Origin: UBA6244 sp965140775
GTDB taxonomy: Bacteria > Bacteroidota > Bacteroidia > Bacteroidales > F082
Assembly: GCA_965140775.1 (NCBI GenBank)
Contig: OZ223471.1
Span: 3,906,001 to 3,970,000, forward strand
Reading direction: 5' to 3'
DNA length: 64,000 bases
The number at the start of each line of letters is the position of its first letter. Position 1 is the first letter of the stretch. The notes beneath the pieces are model-generated. The model searched no databases. It saw nothing but the letters and a program-made list of their open reading frames with translations, and was not told the DNA's origin. Position numbers and translations under genes: made by a program. Shown here piece by piece: positions 7,744 to 16,806 of this stretch.

Positions 7744-9619
7744 AATGAACAGTAATAAAATAAGCATGTTGGTATTAATCCTAATTAATCTATGCTTTTC
7801 TACCGCATTGTTTGGTCAAAACAGAAGTAACTCAAAAAACAATACATTCGATTCCATTGCAGAATTTATACCTGAACTAGATCAACCAGTTGACATAAGT
7901 GTTAACCATTTACCTATTCAAGAGCTTATCCGTTCAATCGCAATCGCAAATAGAATTAACGTTGTAATTGATCAATCTCTTAATTTATTTATAACATACA
8001 ACTTCGTGGACGTCCCTGCAAAGGATGTATTTTCGTATTTATGCGATACGTATGAATTAGATGTTTTATTGAATGGCAAGATAATATCCTTTGTACCAGC
8101 AAGGCAAATTGATTCTGAAAAAGCAATTAGAGAGATTGACATCCGATACGACACCACTTCTGCTTTATTAACCATGAACTTAAGAAATGATAGCTTGGAA
8201 AGTATTGCAAGTATTGTGACATCTCTTACAGGCACCAATGTTCTTGTTATGCCCGAAAGCAGGAGAAAGACTGTTAGTCTTTACATTGAATCAGTAAAAA
8301 TCGAAGATGCCTTGTCCATGCTAGCCTACACTAATAATCTACAACTTGAAAAAGAAAAAGGTTCTTATATTTTAGGCATAACAGAAAATATTGCATCCAA
8401 CAATAAAAATGGAGTTAAGAAAGGAACTCAGGGATTGATGAATGTTGAGGTTATTGGTACAGACAAATTAAAAATAAACGCAATGGATGCTCCAATATCT
8501 GAACTTGTAAAACAGGTTTCAAAACAATGTGGGGTTGAGTATTTCATTTATTCTGAACTTAAAGGAAACGCCTATTTATATTTGGATGGTGCATCATATG
8601 AGGAGTTTCTTCAGGCGCTGTTCAATACGACCTTATACACCTATAAAATTGACGATGGGGTTTGGTTAATTGGGGAGAGACAGGCAGAGGGTCTTCGCGA
8701 TACCAGAATCTATCAGCTTAGGTATAGATCGATTAAAGATGTTAACGAAGCCATACCAAAAGGTCTTATATCAGACGTGTCAGTATTTGAATTTACTGAT
8801 CTGAATAGCTTAATTATAAGTGGATCAAAACCTGCCATCAATGAGGTCATTAGTTTTATTCAGAAAATTGACAAAACTGTACCGTTAATTTCTATTGATG
8901 TCATTATTATTGACAATCGCACAGGATATGAAGTTACTACTGGCATCACCGCTGGTTTAGCAAAAGAACCTGTAGCAACATCAGGACAAGTATTCTCGGG
9001 TATTGACGCAACATTCGGATCAGAGTCCATTAATAAACTTATCAACAGCTTTAATGGTTTTGGATCTGTAAACCTTGGTACTGTATCTCCAAATTTTTAC
9101 GTGTCACTAAAGTTTATGGAACAGCAAGGAATAATTAAAGTAAGGTCAACGCCAAAGCTATCTACCCTAAACGGGCATGAAGCAAATATTGTAATTGGCG
9201 AAACCGAGTACTATGTGCAAGAAAACACCGATTTTATCATTAATCAAAGTACTTCCCAGAAAACAACAAAACAATACAAGGACGTTACTGCAGAGTTTTC
9301 TTTAAAAATAACACCTTACGTGTCGGGTGATGAACAGATTACCTTAGAGGTTACTGTAAAACAATCGACTTTTACGACTAGGATATCACCAGATGCTCCA
9401 CCAGGACAATTATCGAGAGACTTTCGTTCAATGGTAAGAGTTAAAAACAACGAAATGATCTTACTTGGAGGGCTTGAAGTGAGTTCCTTGAGTGAAACCA
9501 GTAGTGGACTTCCTTGGATAAGCAGGGTACCTATAATTAAATGGCTATTCTCCTCACGCGATAAAAATACAGAGAACAATAAGCTTAATATCTTTATCAA
9601 ACCCACTGTTGTATATTAA
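7736..9619 (+). CDS. gspD: secretin GspD/PilQ, outer-membrane channel
   Basis: A 627-residue exported protein with a signal peptide ending near Gln28 (LVLILINLCFSTALFGQ). The periplasmic part (about 35-370) holds an STN/N0-like domain (VSVNHLPIQELIRSIA) and repeated N-domains. The C-terminal ~250 residues are the secretin domain: LISIDVIIIDN, IIKVRSTPKLSTLNGHEA, then MILLGGLEVSS followed by GLPWISRVPIIKWLF and the IFIKPTVVY end. Secretins form 12- to 15-fold rings through which pseudopilus-driven cargo or a pilus passes. It overlaps gspE by 8 bases and precedes the GspL-like gene by 9 bases. No lipobox is present. A pilotin is not identified, though the lipoprotein at 11406 is a candidate partner. 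Confidence 0.95.
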   Translation: MNKMNSNKISMLVLILINLCFSTALFGQNRSNSKNNTFDSIAEFIPELDQPVDISVNHLPIQELIRSIAIANRINVVIDQSLNLFITYNFVDVPAKDVFSYLCDTYELDVLLNGKIISFVPARQIDSEKAIREIDIRYDTTSALLTMNLRNDSLESIASIVTSLTGTNVLVMPESRRKTVSLYIESVKIEDALSMLAYTNNLQLEKEKGSYILGITENIASNNKNGVKKGTQGLMNVEVIGTDKLKINAMDAPISELVKQVSKQCGVEYFIYSELKGNAYLYLDGASYEEFLQALFNTTLYTYKIDDGVWLIGERQAEGLRDTRIYQLRYRSIKDVNEAIPKGLISDVSVFEFTDLNSLIISGSKPAINEVISFIQKIDKTVPLISIDVIIIDNRTGYEVTTGITAGLAKEPVATSGQVFSGIDATFGSESINKLINSFNGFGSVNLGTVSPNFYVSLKFMEQQGIIKVRSTPKLSTLNGHEANIVIGETEYYVQENTDFIINQSTSQKTTKQYKDVTAEFSLKITPYVSGDEQITLEVTVKQSTFTTRISPDAPPGQLSRDFRSMVRVKNNEMILLGGLEVSSLSETSSGLPWISRVPIIKWLFSSRDKNTENNKLNIFIKPTVVY

Positions 9620-9628
9620 TCAAGAGTT

Positions 9629-10852
9629 ATGCTTTTAGATAATAAGATAATGCTAAAGATTTTAAATCGCAAACAGGCCTTTATAGAAATCAACCTGACA
9701 GATAAATCACTACATATCAGCTATATTGTCGTAAGTAATCGAAAAGGCAGCTTGATTGTAACAGGGAAAGAAAAAGGTATCCGTTCCTTTAGCGAGTTAC
9801 ATTCAATACTTCCAAAAAATATTCCAGCTCATTACATTTTCACTGGAAGCGGAATCTTATTTAGGATATTGAAAAACCCTGACAACCTTGATACCCCGAT
9901 GTTAATTGGGTCTTGCTTCAACAGTATTGATTTAAACACGGTTTACTATTCTACCAAAAATGAAGGTGATAATCTTTTTTTAAGTCTAATAAGAAAAGAA
10001 AAGCTTATTGAACTATTAAACGAACTTGAGAAGCACAACCTCTTCCCAACCTCTATACACTTTGGCCAAACGAATATTTCCCTATTAGGCAAGTACTTTG
10101 AGCAGAATAATTTTATAATTGAAACTGGCGGGCTGATTTTCAATTTTCAGAACAACCAACTAAATGCTATCACCAAAGTCGAAACTAAGGATCCCAAATA
10201 CTATGAGATAGGAGACGAGCATATTGAATCTGATCATATTATTGTTTTTTGTACGGCTTTAGGTTATTTAAGTTTTAATGACGACGTACAATACAGCAAT
10301 GATGCCCTTTCATTAAATCAGGACCTCAGAAGCGATTTTTTATTTAAACGATTATTTAAAGCAAGTTGGATAATAGCGGTTAGTATTTTCTTTACGACTC
10401 TCCTAATCAACTTTTTCTTATTTAACGTTCTGAATGATCGAAATGGTGAACTCCATGCGAAAATAAATCAATTCGAAGTAGGAAGGGAAATGAAAAAACA
10501 AAAAGCGATACAAACCAAGGAAGAAATAGAAACGCTTTCTGAATTTGGGTTCTTAAATGAATTTGAATACACTCGTTATGTAGATGAGTTATCGAACTCA
10601 CTACCAGAGGAGATGTCTTTCAATGAATTAACGATAAATTCCCTGATTGACAAAAAGACCAACAAAAGAATATTCTTTAATATCGGGCAGATTTCAGTTG
10701 ATGCAAAAAATCAAAAAAAATCAGGAATTGATATTTATCGGGAGGCAATTAATAATATGGCATGGGTAAGATCTACCAATTTGAAGTCAGTCAGTAGAAG
10801 AGGCAGGGATTTAAGCTATTATTTTGTGATGGAAATTGATATTTTACACTAA
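9629..10852 (+). CDS. GspL/PilM-PilN-like inner-membrane assembly platform protein
   Basis: A 407-residue protein with a cytoplasmic domain of about 240 residues, one membrane helix (about 244-265, WIIAVSIFFTTLLINFFLFN), a charged coiled-coil-like stretch and a small periplasmic domain ending at 407. This is the layout of GspL, equivalent to a PilM-PilN fusion, which links the ATPase to the periplasmic parts. Sequence similarity to named families is weak by eye, so the call rests on topology, size and position between the secretin and a GspM-like gene. A second ATG at 9650 is an alternative start and would remove seven residues. Confidence 0.65.
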   Translation: MLLDNKIMLKILNRKQAFIEINLTDKSLHISYIVVSNRKGSLIVTGKEKGIRSFSELHSILPKNIPAHYIFTGSGILFRILKNPDNLDTPMLIGSCFNSIDLNTVYYSTKNEGDNLFLSLIRKEKLIELLNELEKHNLFPTSIHFGQTNISLLGKYFEQNNFIIETGGLIFNFQNNQLNAITKVETKDPKYYEIGDEHIESDHIIVFCTALGYLSFNDDVQYSNDALSLNQDLRSDFLFKRLFKASWIIAVSIFFTTLLINFFLFNVLNDRNGELHAKINQFEVGREMKKQKAIQTKEEIETLSEFGFLNEFEYTRYVDELSNSLPEEMSFNELTINSLIDKKTNKRIFFNIGQISVDAKNQKKSGIDIYREAINNMAWVRSTNLKSVSRRGRDLSYYFVMEIDILH

Positions 10853-10872
10853 TATAATTTTAAAACAAAAAC

Positions 10873-11400
10873 ATGTCAGGTGTTAATACTAAATCGTCCA
10901 GATTTCGTTTCTTCGTTTTGCTGCTGGCAATATTGGTTTCAAGCCTTTTAATTTATCAAATCGCGCTAAAAGTTACCATTAACCTGATGAGTGAGAATTA
11001 TGATTTAGCTAACAAACTGGAGACCTTGACAGCTTGTGTGAATGCATCAAATTCTTTGGAACAAGATTCCTTTAAAAGGTACTTTCTCACGTCTGATAGT
11101 AGTCAATTCTTTAAAAGCAATCTCTTTAGTGAGATCGAAAAAATTACAGCCTCAAACAACGTTGAAATAGTAAATTACTATTCGATGAATGAACATAAAA
11201 TGGCTATTGGATCAATAAAAACCCAAAAAGCCGAACTATCTGGCGATTATATCTCATTATTGAATTCCTTGCAATCTATTGAAAATTTAGAATTAAGATA
11301 CAAACTGAATTCAATCAGGTTTTATACACTTAAAAGTATAAAAACGAAACGTAGTGAACTTGTTTTGGAACTCTATTTCCAGATTCTTGTTAAAAACTAA
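10873..11400 (+). CDS. GspM/PilO-like inner-membrane protein
   Basis: A 175-residue protein with a short basic cytoplasmic start, one membrane helix (about 12-30, RFFVLLLAILVSSLLIYQIA), a helical linker (LMSENYDLANKLETL) and a small periplasmic domain. This is the standard topology of GspM/PilO, the partner of GspL/PilN. It directly follows the GspL-like gene (20-base gap) and precedes the lipoprotein gene by 5 bases. The assignment is by architecture and gene order. Confidence 0.6.
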   Translation: MSGVNTKSSRFRFFVLLLAILVSSLLIYQIALKVTINLMSENYDLANKLETLTACVNASNSLEQDSFKRYFLTSDSSQFFKSNLFSEIEKITASNNVEIVNYYSMNEHKMAIGSIKTQKAELSGDYISLLNSLQSIENLELRYKLNSIRFYTLKSIKTKRSELVLELYFQILVKN

Positions 11401-11405
11401 AAGCG

Positions 11406-12347
11406 ATGAAAAATACTCATTTTAAAGTTCTTATAATTGTGGTTATGGCGACTTGGCTATTTGGTTGCACTGATATTATTGAGCCGAATATTAGTGGTGA
11501 ACATGTTAAACTGCTTGCTCCTACAGATAGTCTTACAACAATTTATTCGTCAATAGCATTATGGTGGGATCCTATAAAAAATGCTAACTCATATTCTGTA
11601 CAAATTGTTTCTCCAAGCTTTGACTTTATTGAGAGACTCATGATGGATACAATTACTGAGACAAACCAAGTAGTAGTTTCACTTTTCCCCGGACAGTATC
11701 AATGGCGAGTGAAAGCTATCAACTACTCCTATGAAACAGAGTACACTACAAGTACATTTTTTATAGATTCTACATTAGATTTAAGTCAACAGAAAGTTGT
11801 ATTGACATCACCAATAGATGCCGACACAAATAATAATGTTTATATAGAACTAAGATGGGATTTCCTATACAATGCAAATAAATATGTTGTAGTTACTGAA
11901 AATCAAGATGGAATTATCGCAAGTGATACCCTGATGACAAACAGATACTTTCTTACTCTTTACATAGATGGTGAGTATAGTTGGAAAGTGAAAGGGGTAA
12001 ATAACTATTCCGAAACCATTTACTTTCGGAGGGGTTTCTTTCGATATACACATATTCCAAATGCTCCTACGCTAGTTTTACCAGTCAATCTATCTAATTT
12101 CTCTTCTGATGAAACTATTGAGTTCTCATGGATACGAGACCAGCTTACCGTACCTTCTATTCAGGACAGTATTTTCATCTCTAACGACTCTATTTTTTCA
12201 GATTGCGTTGTGCAAACGTCACTTGATTTTCCTCAGTTTGAAGATGTTCTTGAGGTGGGAACTTACTACTGGAAAGTAAAATCAATAGATAAGGCTGGAA
12301 ACGAGAGTAATTTCTCAGAGAAAAGAAGTTTCATTATTAATAACTAA
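11406..12347 (+). CDS. lipoprotein with three fibronectin-III/Ig-like repeats
   Basis: A 313-residue lipoprotein. The signal peptide ends in the lipobox LFGC with Cys21 as lipid site. Three repeats of about 90-100 residues each combine a Trp-containing strand (IALWWDPIKNANSYSVQI; ELRWDFLYNANKYVVV; EFSWIRDQL) with a later Y-x-W-K/R-V-K motif (YQWRVKAIN, YSWKVKGVN, YYWKVKSID), typical of fibronectin type III or similar domains. It is embedded in the T2SS-like operon (5- and 11-base spacers), so it probably belongs to the machine. Candidate roles are an outer-membrane anchor for the secretin, a pilotin-like factor or an exported surface component. None is shown by sequence. Confidence 0.75.
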   Translation: MKNTHFKVLIIVVMATWLFGCTDIIEPNISGEHVKLLAPTDSLTTIYSSIALWWDPIKNANSYSVQIVSPSFDFIERLMMDTITETNQVVVSLFPGQYQWRVKAINYSYETEYTTSTFFIDSTLDLSQQKVVLTSPIDADTNNNVYIELRWDFLYNANKYVVVTENQDGIIASDTLMTNRYFLTLYIDGEYSWKVKGVNNYSETIYFRRGFFRYTHIPNAPTLVLPVNLSNFSSDETIEFSWIRDQLTVPSIQDSIFISNDSIFSDCVVQTSLDFPQFEDVLEVGTYYWKVKSIDKAGNESNFSEKRSFIINN

Positions 12348-12358
12348 GGAAAACCAAG

Positions 12359-12826
12359 GTGTTTCAGAATAAAAAGTTCACATATTTTCTCCTGCCAATG
12401 GTATTATTCCTCTGGATGATTATATTGTACAGAGTTTTTTTTAATAATGTACCTAATGAGAATTCATCCAGTAATCAAGATGAAGACATAGTTCTTCAGA
12501 AACAAATACAACAGCCCGCGAGAAAGTATAAACCAACTTTTCAGAACACAAATCCATTTGCAATTGAAACGGGGATTTCTAAAGAACGATTAACAAAAAA
12601 AACTATACCAAAAGCAAGAAAGAAACCATATACAGGGTTAGAATATCTGGGTTATACCGAAAACGGGAACTCTAAACTAGCCAATATTCTATTTAATTCT
12701 CGTTACTATATTTTAAACACAAATGACTCACTAGGTGATTACATATTGTTGGAGATACAAAATGATTCAATTGTTTTTAAATCTTCTTCTGACGACTTTT
12801 TTTCAATTAAAAAGAAAAATCTATGA
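12359..12826 (+). CDS. GspC/PilP-like protein
   Basis: A 155-residue protein with one N-terminal membrane helix (FLLPMVLFLWMIILYRVFF), a polar linker with an NPFAI motif and a small C-terminal beta domain (YTGLEYLGYTENGNSKLANI, then YILNTNDSLGDYILLEIQND). GspC and PilP have this same plan: a membrane anchor or linker, an NPF-type motif, and an HR domain that touches the secretin. The GTG start is used because it lies 11 bases after the lipoprotein stop, with an AAGGA-like sequence upstream. ATG at 12398 would cut into the membrane helix. The end overlaps the next gene by 4 bases (ATGA). Confidence 0.55.
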   Translation: MFQNKKFTYFLLPMVLFLWMIILYRVFFNNVPNENSSSNQDEDIVLQKQIQQPARKYKPTFQNTNPFAIETGISKERLTKKTIPKARKKPYTGLEYLGYTENGNSKLANILFNSRYYILNTNDSLGDYILLEIQNDSIVFKSSSDDFFSIKKKNL

Positions 12827-13395
12827 CTCGCATCCTATTTACTTTTTTGTTTAGCACCATGTTGTGCAATAGTTTCTCCCAAACAGATTGGGAACTAAAT
12901 ACTTTTGATTTTAATCTTGAAATCGTGAAACAATATCCTGACTCGCTTATCAGGTTTCAATATACTTATGACAAACCTAAAAAGATTATCTACGAGTGGT
13001 ATTTTTGGGTTGACACGGTATTACATCACACCAAAGGGGGATATAACGGCAAACTACTTGATGGGGCATATGAAAAATTTGACGCGAATGGAAATATGCT
13101 TGTTCAGGGAAAGTTTCAAAGAGGATTAAAAAATTGGGAATGGAAATATTGGAATTCTTCAGGGGAGCTTATTCGTGTTGAAAATTGGACTAACGGCAAA
13201 AAAAATGGTCTCGTTAAATACTATAACAGTAGTGGCAATATTTTAAAAGAGGTTAATTATAAGGATGGATATCTTAGTGGTTATACTATTATATATTCAT
13301 CTGATTCCATTGTAAGCAAAAAGCGCTTCAAAAAAGGAGAACTAATGGAAGGCAGGGTGGGGTTTTTTAATGGAATTTTCAAAAAGAAAATATGA
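12823..13395 (+). CDS. exported MORN-repeat protein
   Basis: A 190-residue protein with a signal peptide (ILFTFLFSTMLCNSFSQ) and three or four MORN-like repeats (GAYEKFDANGNMLVQGKF; WEWKYWNSSGELIRVENW; GLVKYYNSSGNILKEVNY; GYTIIYSSDS), the beta-hairpin motif common in Bacteroidota YwqK-like proteins. It starts inside the stop region of the GspC-like gene (ATGA overlap), so it is translated with it. MORN proteins are not standard T2SS parts. It might be a periplasmic accessory factor or a secreted substrate carried in the operon. Confidence 0.75.
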   Translation: MTRILFTFLFSTMLCNSFSQTDWELNTFDFNLEIVKQYPDSLIRFQYTYDKPKKIIYEWYFWVDTVLHHTKGGYNGKLLDGAYEKFDANGNMLVQGKFQRGLKNWEWKYWNSSGELIRVENWTNGKKNGLVKYYNSSGNILKEVNYKDGYLSGYTIIYSSDSIVSKKRFKKGELMEGRVGFFNGIFKKKI

Positions 13396-13583
13396 ATGAG
13401 TTGATAGTTTTTTTCAATCTTTGATTAAACCATATTCTGAAGAAGATAAATTCAAAGCACTATCCATTAAAGTGGTTTTAATCGCTAAGGCAATAAACCA
13501 CCACCGGCATTGCCTTTGTTTGTGTGCTCTCGAAAGAGTTCCCTGAACAAGTTTGAAAATTGAAAGATAAATTGACATACCCG
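13396..13583. other. 188-base gap inside the T2SS-like operon
   Basis: This is the only sizeable gap in the operon. No promoter of the TAnnTTTG form, no terminator hairpin and no convincing small gene was seen. The downstream genes could have an unrecognised promoter here. Confidence 0.4.
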
Positions 13584-14876
13584 ATGAAGAAGACAACAGC
13601 CTCGAGTTTAAACTACACCATATTATTATTTGTATTAATTACTTCCATAGTATCAACAATTATATATATAAACTACTACATAAAACTCCAGCAGCTAGGG
13701 AGACTTCAAAAACTTGAGGCTATTAACAACTGTCAATCCGGTTTAAATTATTTACTCGCAACCAGAAATCATCCTGACATAGATAGATTCGACAGTGTTC
13801 TCCAGCTAAATGTGGGACAAGACAGTATCATAGTAAGTTCGTTCTGCTGGGGAGGATATAGCATTCTGCATTCTGCCGTAAGAAAAAAGAACTTTTCAAT
13901 TGAAAGATTAGCTATGAGTGGAAATTACAGAATTGGAAACAATTCTCCCACCGTGATACTAAAAGACAACAACCTTCCTCTTTGCTTGTGTTTAAAAACA
14001 ATGATAAGCGGAAAAATTTTAACCCCAAAAGCCAAAATTAAATATGAATTAATGAATGGGCAACCATTTACAGGTTCTTACATTGAAAAAGAGTTGATTC
14101 ACGAAAGCAAAGACAGTCTACCTATTCTAAATGGATTTTTTAAGCAATTGAGAATAAAAAGTTTAGTAGACTACTTCTTTTTTTCATCAAACAGTAGAAC
14201 TGAGTCACAGGACTATCTACAAAAAGACACTATTTCTAGATCCTTCAATAAATCAACCATTGTGGTATATGACAAAACTTTGTTGCTGGACGATATGATT
14301 GCAGAGGGCAATGTTGTATTTATTTCGGATAGTTTAGTTGTAATCACAAAGAACTGCAACCTTAATGGGGTCATAGTAATTGGTAAAGAGATAATTATTG
14401 AAGAGGGATTCAAAGGATCAATCCAATGTTTTGCTAAGAATAAAATTTTTGTGTCAAAAAATGTAAAATTGGAATTTCCATCAGGATTATTCTTAATCCC
14501 GGAGAAACTACAAATAGATTCGGCTTCTCAAACACAGAGCATTAAATCGATAATGATAAATGAAGAAGCAGAAATATCAGGGATCGTATTTTCCAATTAC
14601 CTTCTTGATGCTCCACATTCTTTTGAGGTTAGGTTGGAAGTTGAGAAAAATTCGAAAGTAAATGGTTTAGTATTTTGGACTGGCAGTATTCAATTAAAAG
14701 GGATTATTTCCGGTCAATTATTTGCTGATTCTTTTTATATAAAAAACGCATTTGGTTATTATGATAACTATATCTCTAACGGTGCCATTTCGATTGATTC
14801 TGTATGCAACAAAATGGTGTTTCCAAGTTTATTTCCAATTAAAAAAAATAGTGAAATTGTTAAATGGTTAAGATAA
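13584..14876 (+). CDS. GspK/PilX-like minor pseudopilin
   Basis: A 430-residue protein using the ATG at 13584, since the upstream TTG at 13560 adds only eight residues. The N-terminus MKKTTASSLNYTILLFVLIT resembles the pseudopilin leaders of this operon: Ala6 then S-S-L-N, but Tyr instead of Glu at +5. GspK is the pseudopilin family that characteristically lacks Glu5 and is larger than the others. The segment EAINNCQSGLNYLLATRN matches the PilX/GspK helix pattern. The C-terminal half has short beta repeats (VVIGKEIIIEEGFKGSI; INEEAEISGIVFSN; KNSKVNGLVFW) like a small beta-helix. It would cap the pseudopilus tip. The stop codon overlaps the next start (TAATG). Confidence 0.6.
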   Translation: MKKTTASSLNYTILLFVLITSIVSTIIYINYYIKLQQLGRLQKLEAINNCQSGLNYLLATRNHPDIDRFDSVLQLNVGQDSIIVSSFCWGGYSILHSAVRKKNFSIERLAMSGNYRIGNNSPTVILKDNNLPLCLCLKTMISGKILTPKAKIKYELMNGQPFTGSYIEKELIHESKDSLPILNGFFKQLRIKSLVDYFFFSSNSRTESQDYLQKDTISRSFNKSTIVVYDKTLLLDDMIAEGNVVFISDSLVVITKNCNLNGVIVIGKEIIIEEGFKGSIQCFAKNKIFVSKNVKLEFPSGLFLIPEKLQIDSASQTQSIKSIMINEEAEISGIVFSNYLLDAPHSFEVRLEVEKNSKVNGLVFWTGSIQLKGIISGQLFADSFYIKNAFGYYDNYISNGAISIDSVCNKMVFPSLFPIKKNSEIVKWLR

Positions 14877-15226
14877 TGAAGATAGGTGCGAGTACACTTC
14901 CTGAAGTAATTATCTCAATGATGATTGCGATATTTATGTTTGGTTTTGTTTCATGGATATTAGTTTCAATCGACCAAAGGGAATTCATTGAAAAAGAAAT
15001 AGCTTTATTTCACTTTCATTTAGATACGGGTGATACTAATATCCAAAACAACCATACAACTAATGATCCGCAAGGACTTCGTATTGATATATACGAATCA
15101 CAATCCCAACTCCATGAAAATTTGACAGAAAAAACAATTGAAATAACAAACAAGAATTTAAAAATCCTTTATAGTTTTAAACTTCTACAAATATCCAACA
15201 AGAATGAGGAAGTTCAAATATATTAG
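14876..15226 (+). CDS. minor pseudopilin (GspH/I/J type)
   Basis: A 116-residue protein. I chose ATG 14876, which overlaps the upstream stop as TAATG, over ATG 14864. The leader MKIGA is followed by S-T-L-P-E, placing Glu at +5 after an Ala at -1, and then the hydrophobic helix VIISMMIAIFMFGFVSWIL. This is a class III prepilin signal. The remaining ~85 residues are short and polar. It should be a minor pseudopilin of the tip complex, processed by the peptidase at 5785. The 3' end overlaps the next pseudopilin gene by 23 bases. Confidence 0.75.
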   Translation: MKIGASTLPEVIISMMIAIFMFGFVSWILVSIDQREFIEKEIALFHFHLDTGDTNIQNNHTTNDPQGLRIDIYESQSQLHENLTEKTIEITNKNLKILYSFKLLQISNKNEEVQIY

Positions 15227-15668
15227 TATTAGTGCATTTACGTTAGCAGAATTTTCAGTTGCCTTAACAATATTAACTTTAGTCAGTGGGCTAATGCTGT
15301 CATCGTTGTTTTTTATTAATAAATGGTCGGCCAATTACCAATCAATTACCAATAAGTATGAAGATATGTTTGATTGCGCAACGGTATTAAAAACAGACTA
15401 CTTTTTATCTGACAAAATAAGCCTGGGAAATAATAAGTTAGGCATTATTAATGCAAAAAACGATACAATCAACTATTATTTTTCTAATGATTTTATTACA
15501 CGACAGGTTAATAGGATGCATGCGGACACAATCAATATTCCCAATATAATTACTTTCAATCTTAAAAATAATGAACCTGAAAGCTTTTCTGTGAACCTTA
15601 TCCTAAACAGAGATACGCTTAAGGTTGTGTGTGAAACTTCGAATAAAATGATGTCACTTTACAATTAG
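15204..15668 (+). CDS. minor pseudopilin (GspI/J type)
   Basis: A 154-residue protein. Leader MRKFKYISISA, then F-T-L-A-E with Glu16 at +5 and Ala11 at -1, then the hydrophobic helix FSVALTILTLVSGLMLSSLFF. This is the most canonical prepilin signal of the operon. The start overlaps the previous gene by 23 bases and the stop is 4 bases before gspF, so all three are probably translationally coupled. It is a likely member of the pseudopilus tip complex with the GspK-like protein. Confidence 0.8.
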   Translation: MRKFKYISISAFTLAEFSVALTILTLVSGLMLSSLFFINKWSANYQSITNKYEDMFDCATVLKTDYFLSDKISLGNNKLGIINAKNDTINYYFSNDFITRQVNRMHADTINIPNIITFNLKNNEPESFSVNLILNRDTLKVVCETSNKMMSLYN

Positions 15669-15672
15669 GGAT

Positions 15673-16806
15673 ATGGCAGTTAAAATAATAAGGGAGGAAA
15701 GGAATAAAGAGAAATTCAAAAAAGCTATCAACAATTCTTTTGAATGGAACAAGTTTCTTGAATTAAAGAAGAAGTTTTCAATTAAAAAGAAAGTAATATT
15801 CTATAGCGATCTAGGCATTCTATTATCTTCCGATGTCGATCTCATTGAGGGACTCAGGTTGATCGAAGACAATTTCAATGCATCGAGTGATAAAATGGTT
15901 ATTAATCAATTAATCGATTTATTGATTTCAGGTTCTTCCTTGTCAGGTGCAATGAAAGAAACTAAGCAATTTACACCTTACGAATACTATAGCATTGAAA
16001 TAGGCGAAGAAACAGGGTCGCTAAATGCTGTCATTAAAAATCTTCAGGACTATTTCAAGAAGTATTTGGAGCAAAACCGTAAAATGATCAGCGCATTCTC
16101 TTATCCTGCCATGGTGCTTCTCACTGCTTTTGCTGCATTATCCTTTATGTTGGGCTTTGTTGTGCCGATGTTTGAAGATATTTTTAAAAGGTATGGCCAT
16201 GACCTACCTTGGATAACCCAAACTGTAATTGATATCTCTGACTTTGTTACAACCAATTGGCATTGGATATTCACGTTTATTACACTAAATATAGCACTTG
16301 TTGTCCTTCTATTAAATCAACCTTGGTTCTCAAATTATTCAGCAAACACCCTTTTGAAAGTTCCATTCTTTGGCAAAATAGTTAAAATGACATATTTATT
16401 AAGGTTTTTTACTGCTTTTGAATTGTTAGTTAAGGCACACACACCAATGATAGACTCATTGCAACTTTTAGCAAAAATGATTAGTTTTTACCCAATAAAA
16501 AAAACTTTGCCTGTTATGGAACAAGATGTGTTGCTGGGGAAATCTCTTTATGAATCGATGAAAAAACATCCGATATTTGAAAAAAAAGTGTTGTCCCTTG
16601 TGAAAATTTCTGAACACGTAAACATGCTCAACAATGCATTTGAACAGCTTAAGAATCAGTATACAGAAGAATTAAATTATAAAACTACTGTCATGGGAAA
16701 TGTGCTTGAACCTTTTCTTATAATATTTGTAGGTCTGATCGTCGGGATAATACTCGTGTCAATGTACTTACCAATTTTCGAATTCAGCTCTTCATTTGGT
16801 GTCTGA
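15673..16806 (+). CDS. gspF: inner-membrane platform protein GspF/PilC
   Basis: A 377-residue polytopic protein with the duplicated T2SSF domain: a first cytoplasmic half (about 40-135, with LGILLSSDVDLIEGLRLIED and IGEETGSLNAVI), membrane helices near 140-165 and 195-215, a second cytoplasmic half (about 235-340, FFTAFELLVKAHTPMIDSLQ) and a last helix near 345-370 (IIFVGLIVGIILVSMYLPIF). GspF/PilC is rotated or engaged by the GspE ATPase to extract pseudopilins from the membrane. It is the last gene of the operon. Its 3' end overlaps the convergent minus-strand gene by 15 bases. Confidence 0.95.
   Translation: MAVKIIREERNKEKFKKAINNSFEWNKFLELKKKFSIKKKVIFYSDLGILLSSDVDLIEGLRLIEDNFNASSDKMVINQLIDLLISGSSLSGAMKETKQFTPYEYYSIEIGEETGSLNAVIKNLQDYFKKYLEQNRKMISAFSYPAMVLLTAFAALSFMLGFVVPMFEDIFKRYGHDLPWITQTVIDISDFVTTNWHWIFTFITLNIALVVLLLNQPWFSNYSANTLLKVPFFGKIVKMTYLLRFFTAFELLVKAHTPMIDSLQLLAKMISFYPIKKTLPVMEQDVLLGKSLYESMKKHPIFEKKVLSLVKISEHVNMLNNAFEQLKNQYTEELNYKTTVMGNVLEPFLIIFVGLIVGIILVSMYLPIFEFSSSFGV

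Noticed and set aside
13414..13596. Minus-strand 60-codon frame in the gap before the GspK-like gene
   Set aside because: No start context, promoter or recognisable sequence. It overlaps the start of the GspK-like gene.
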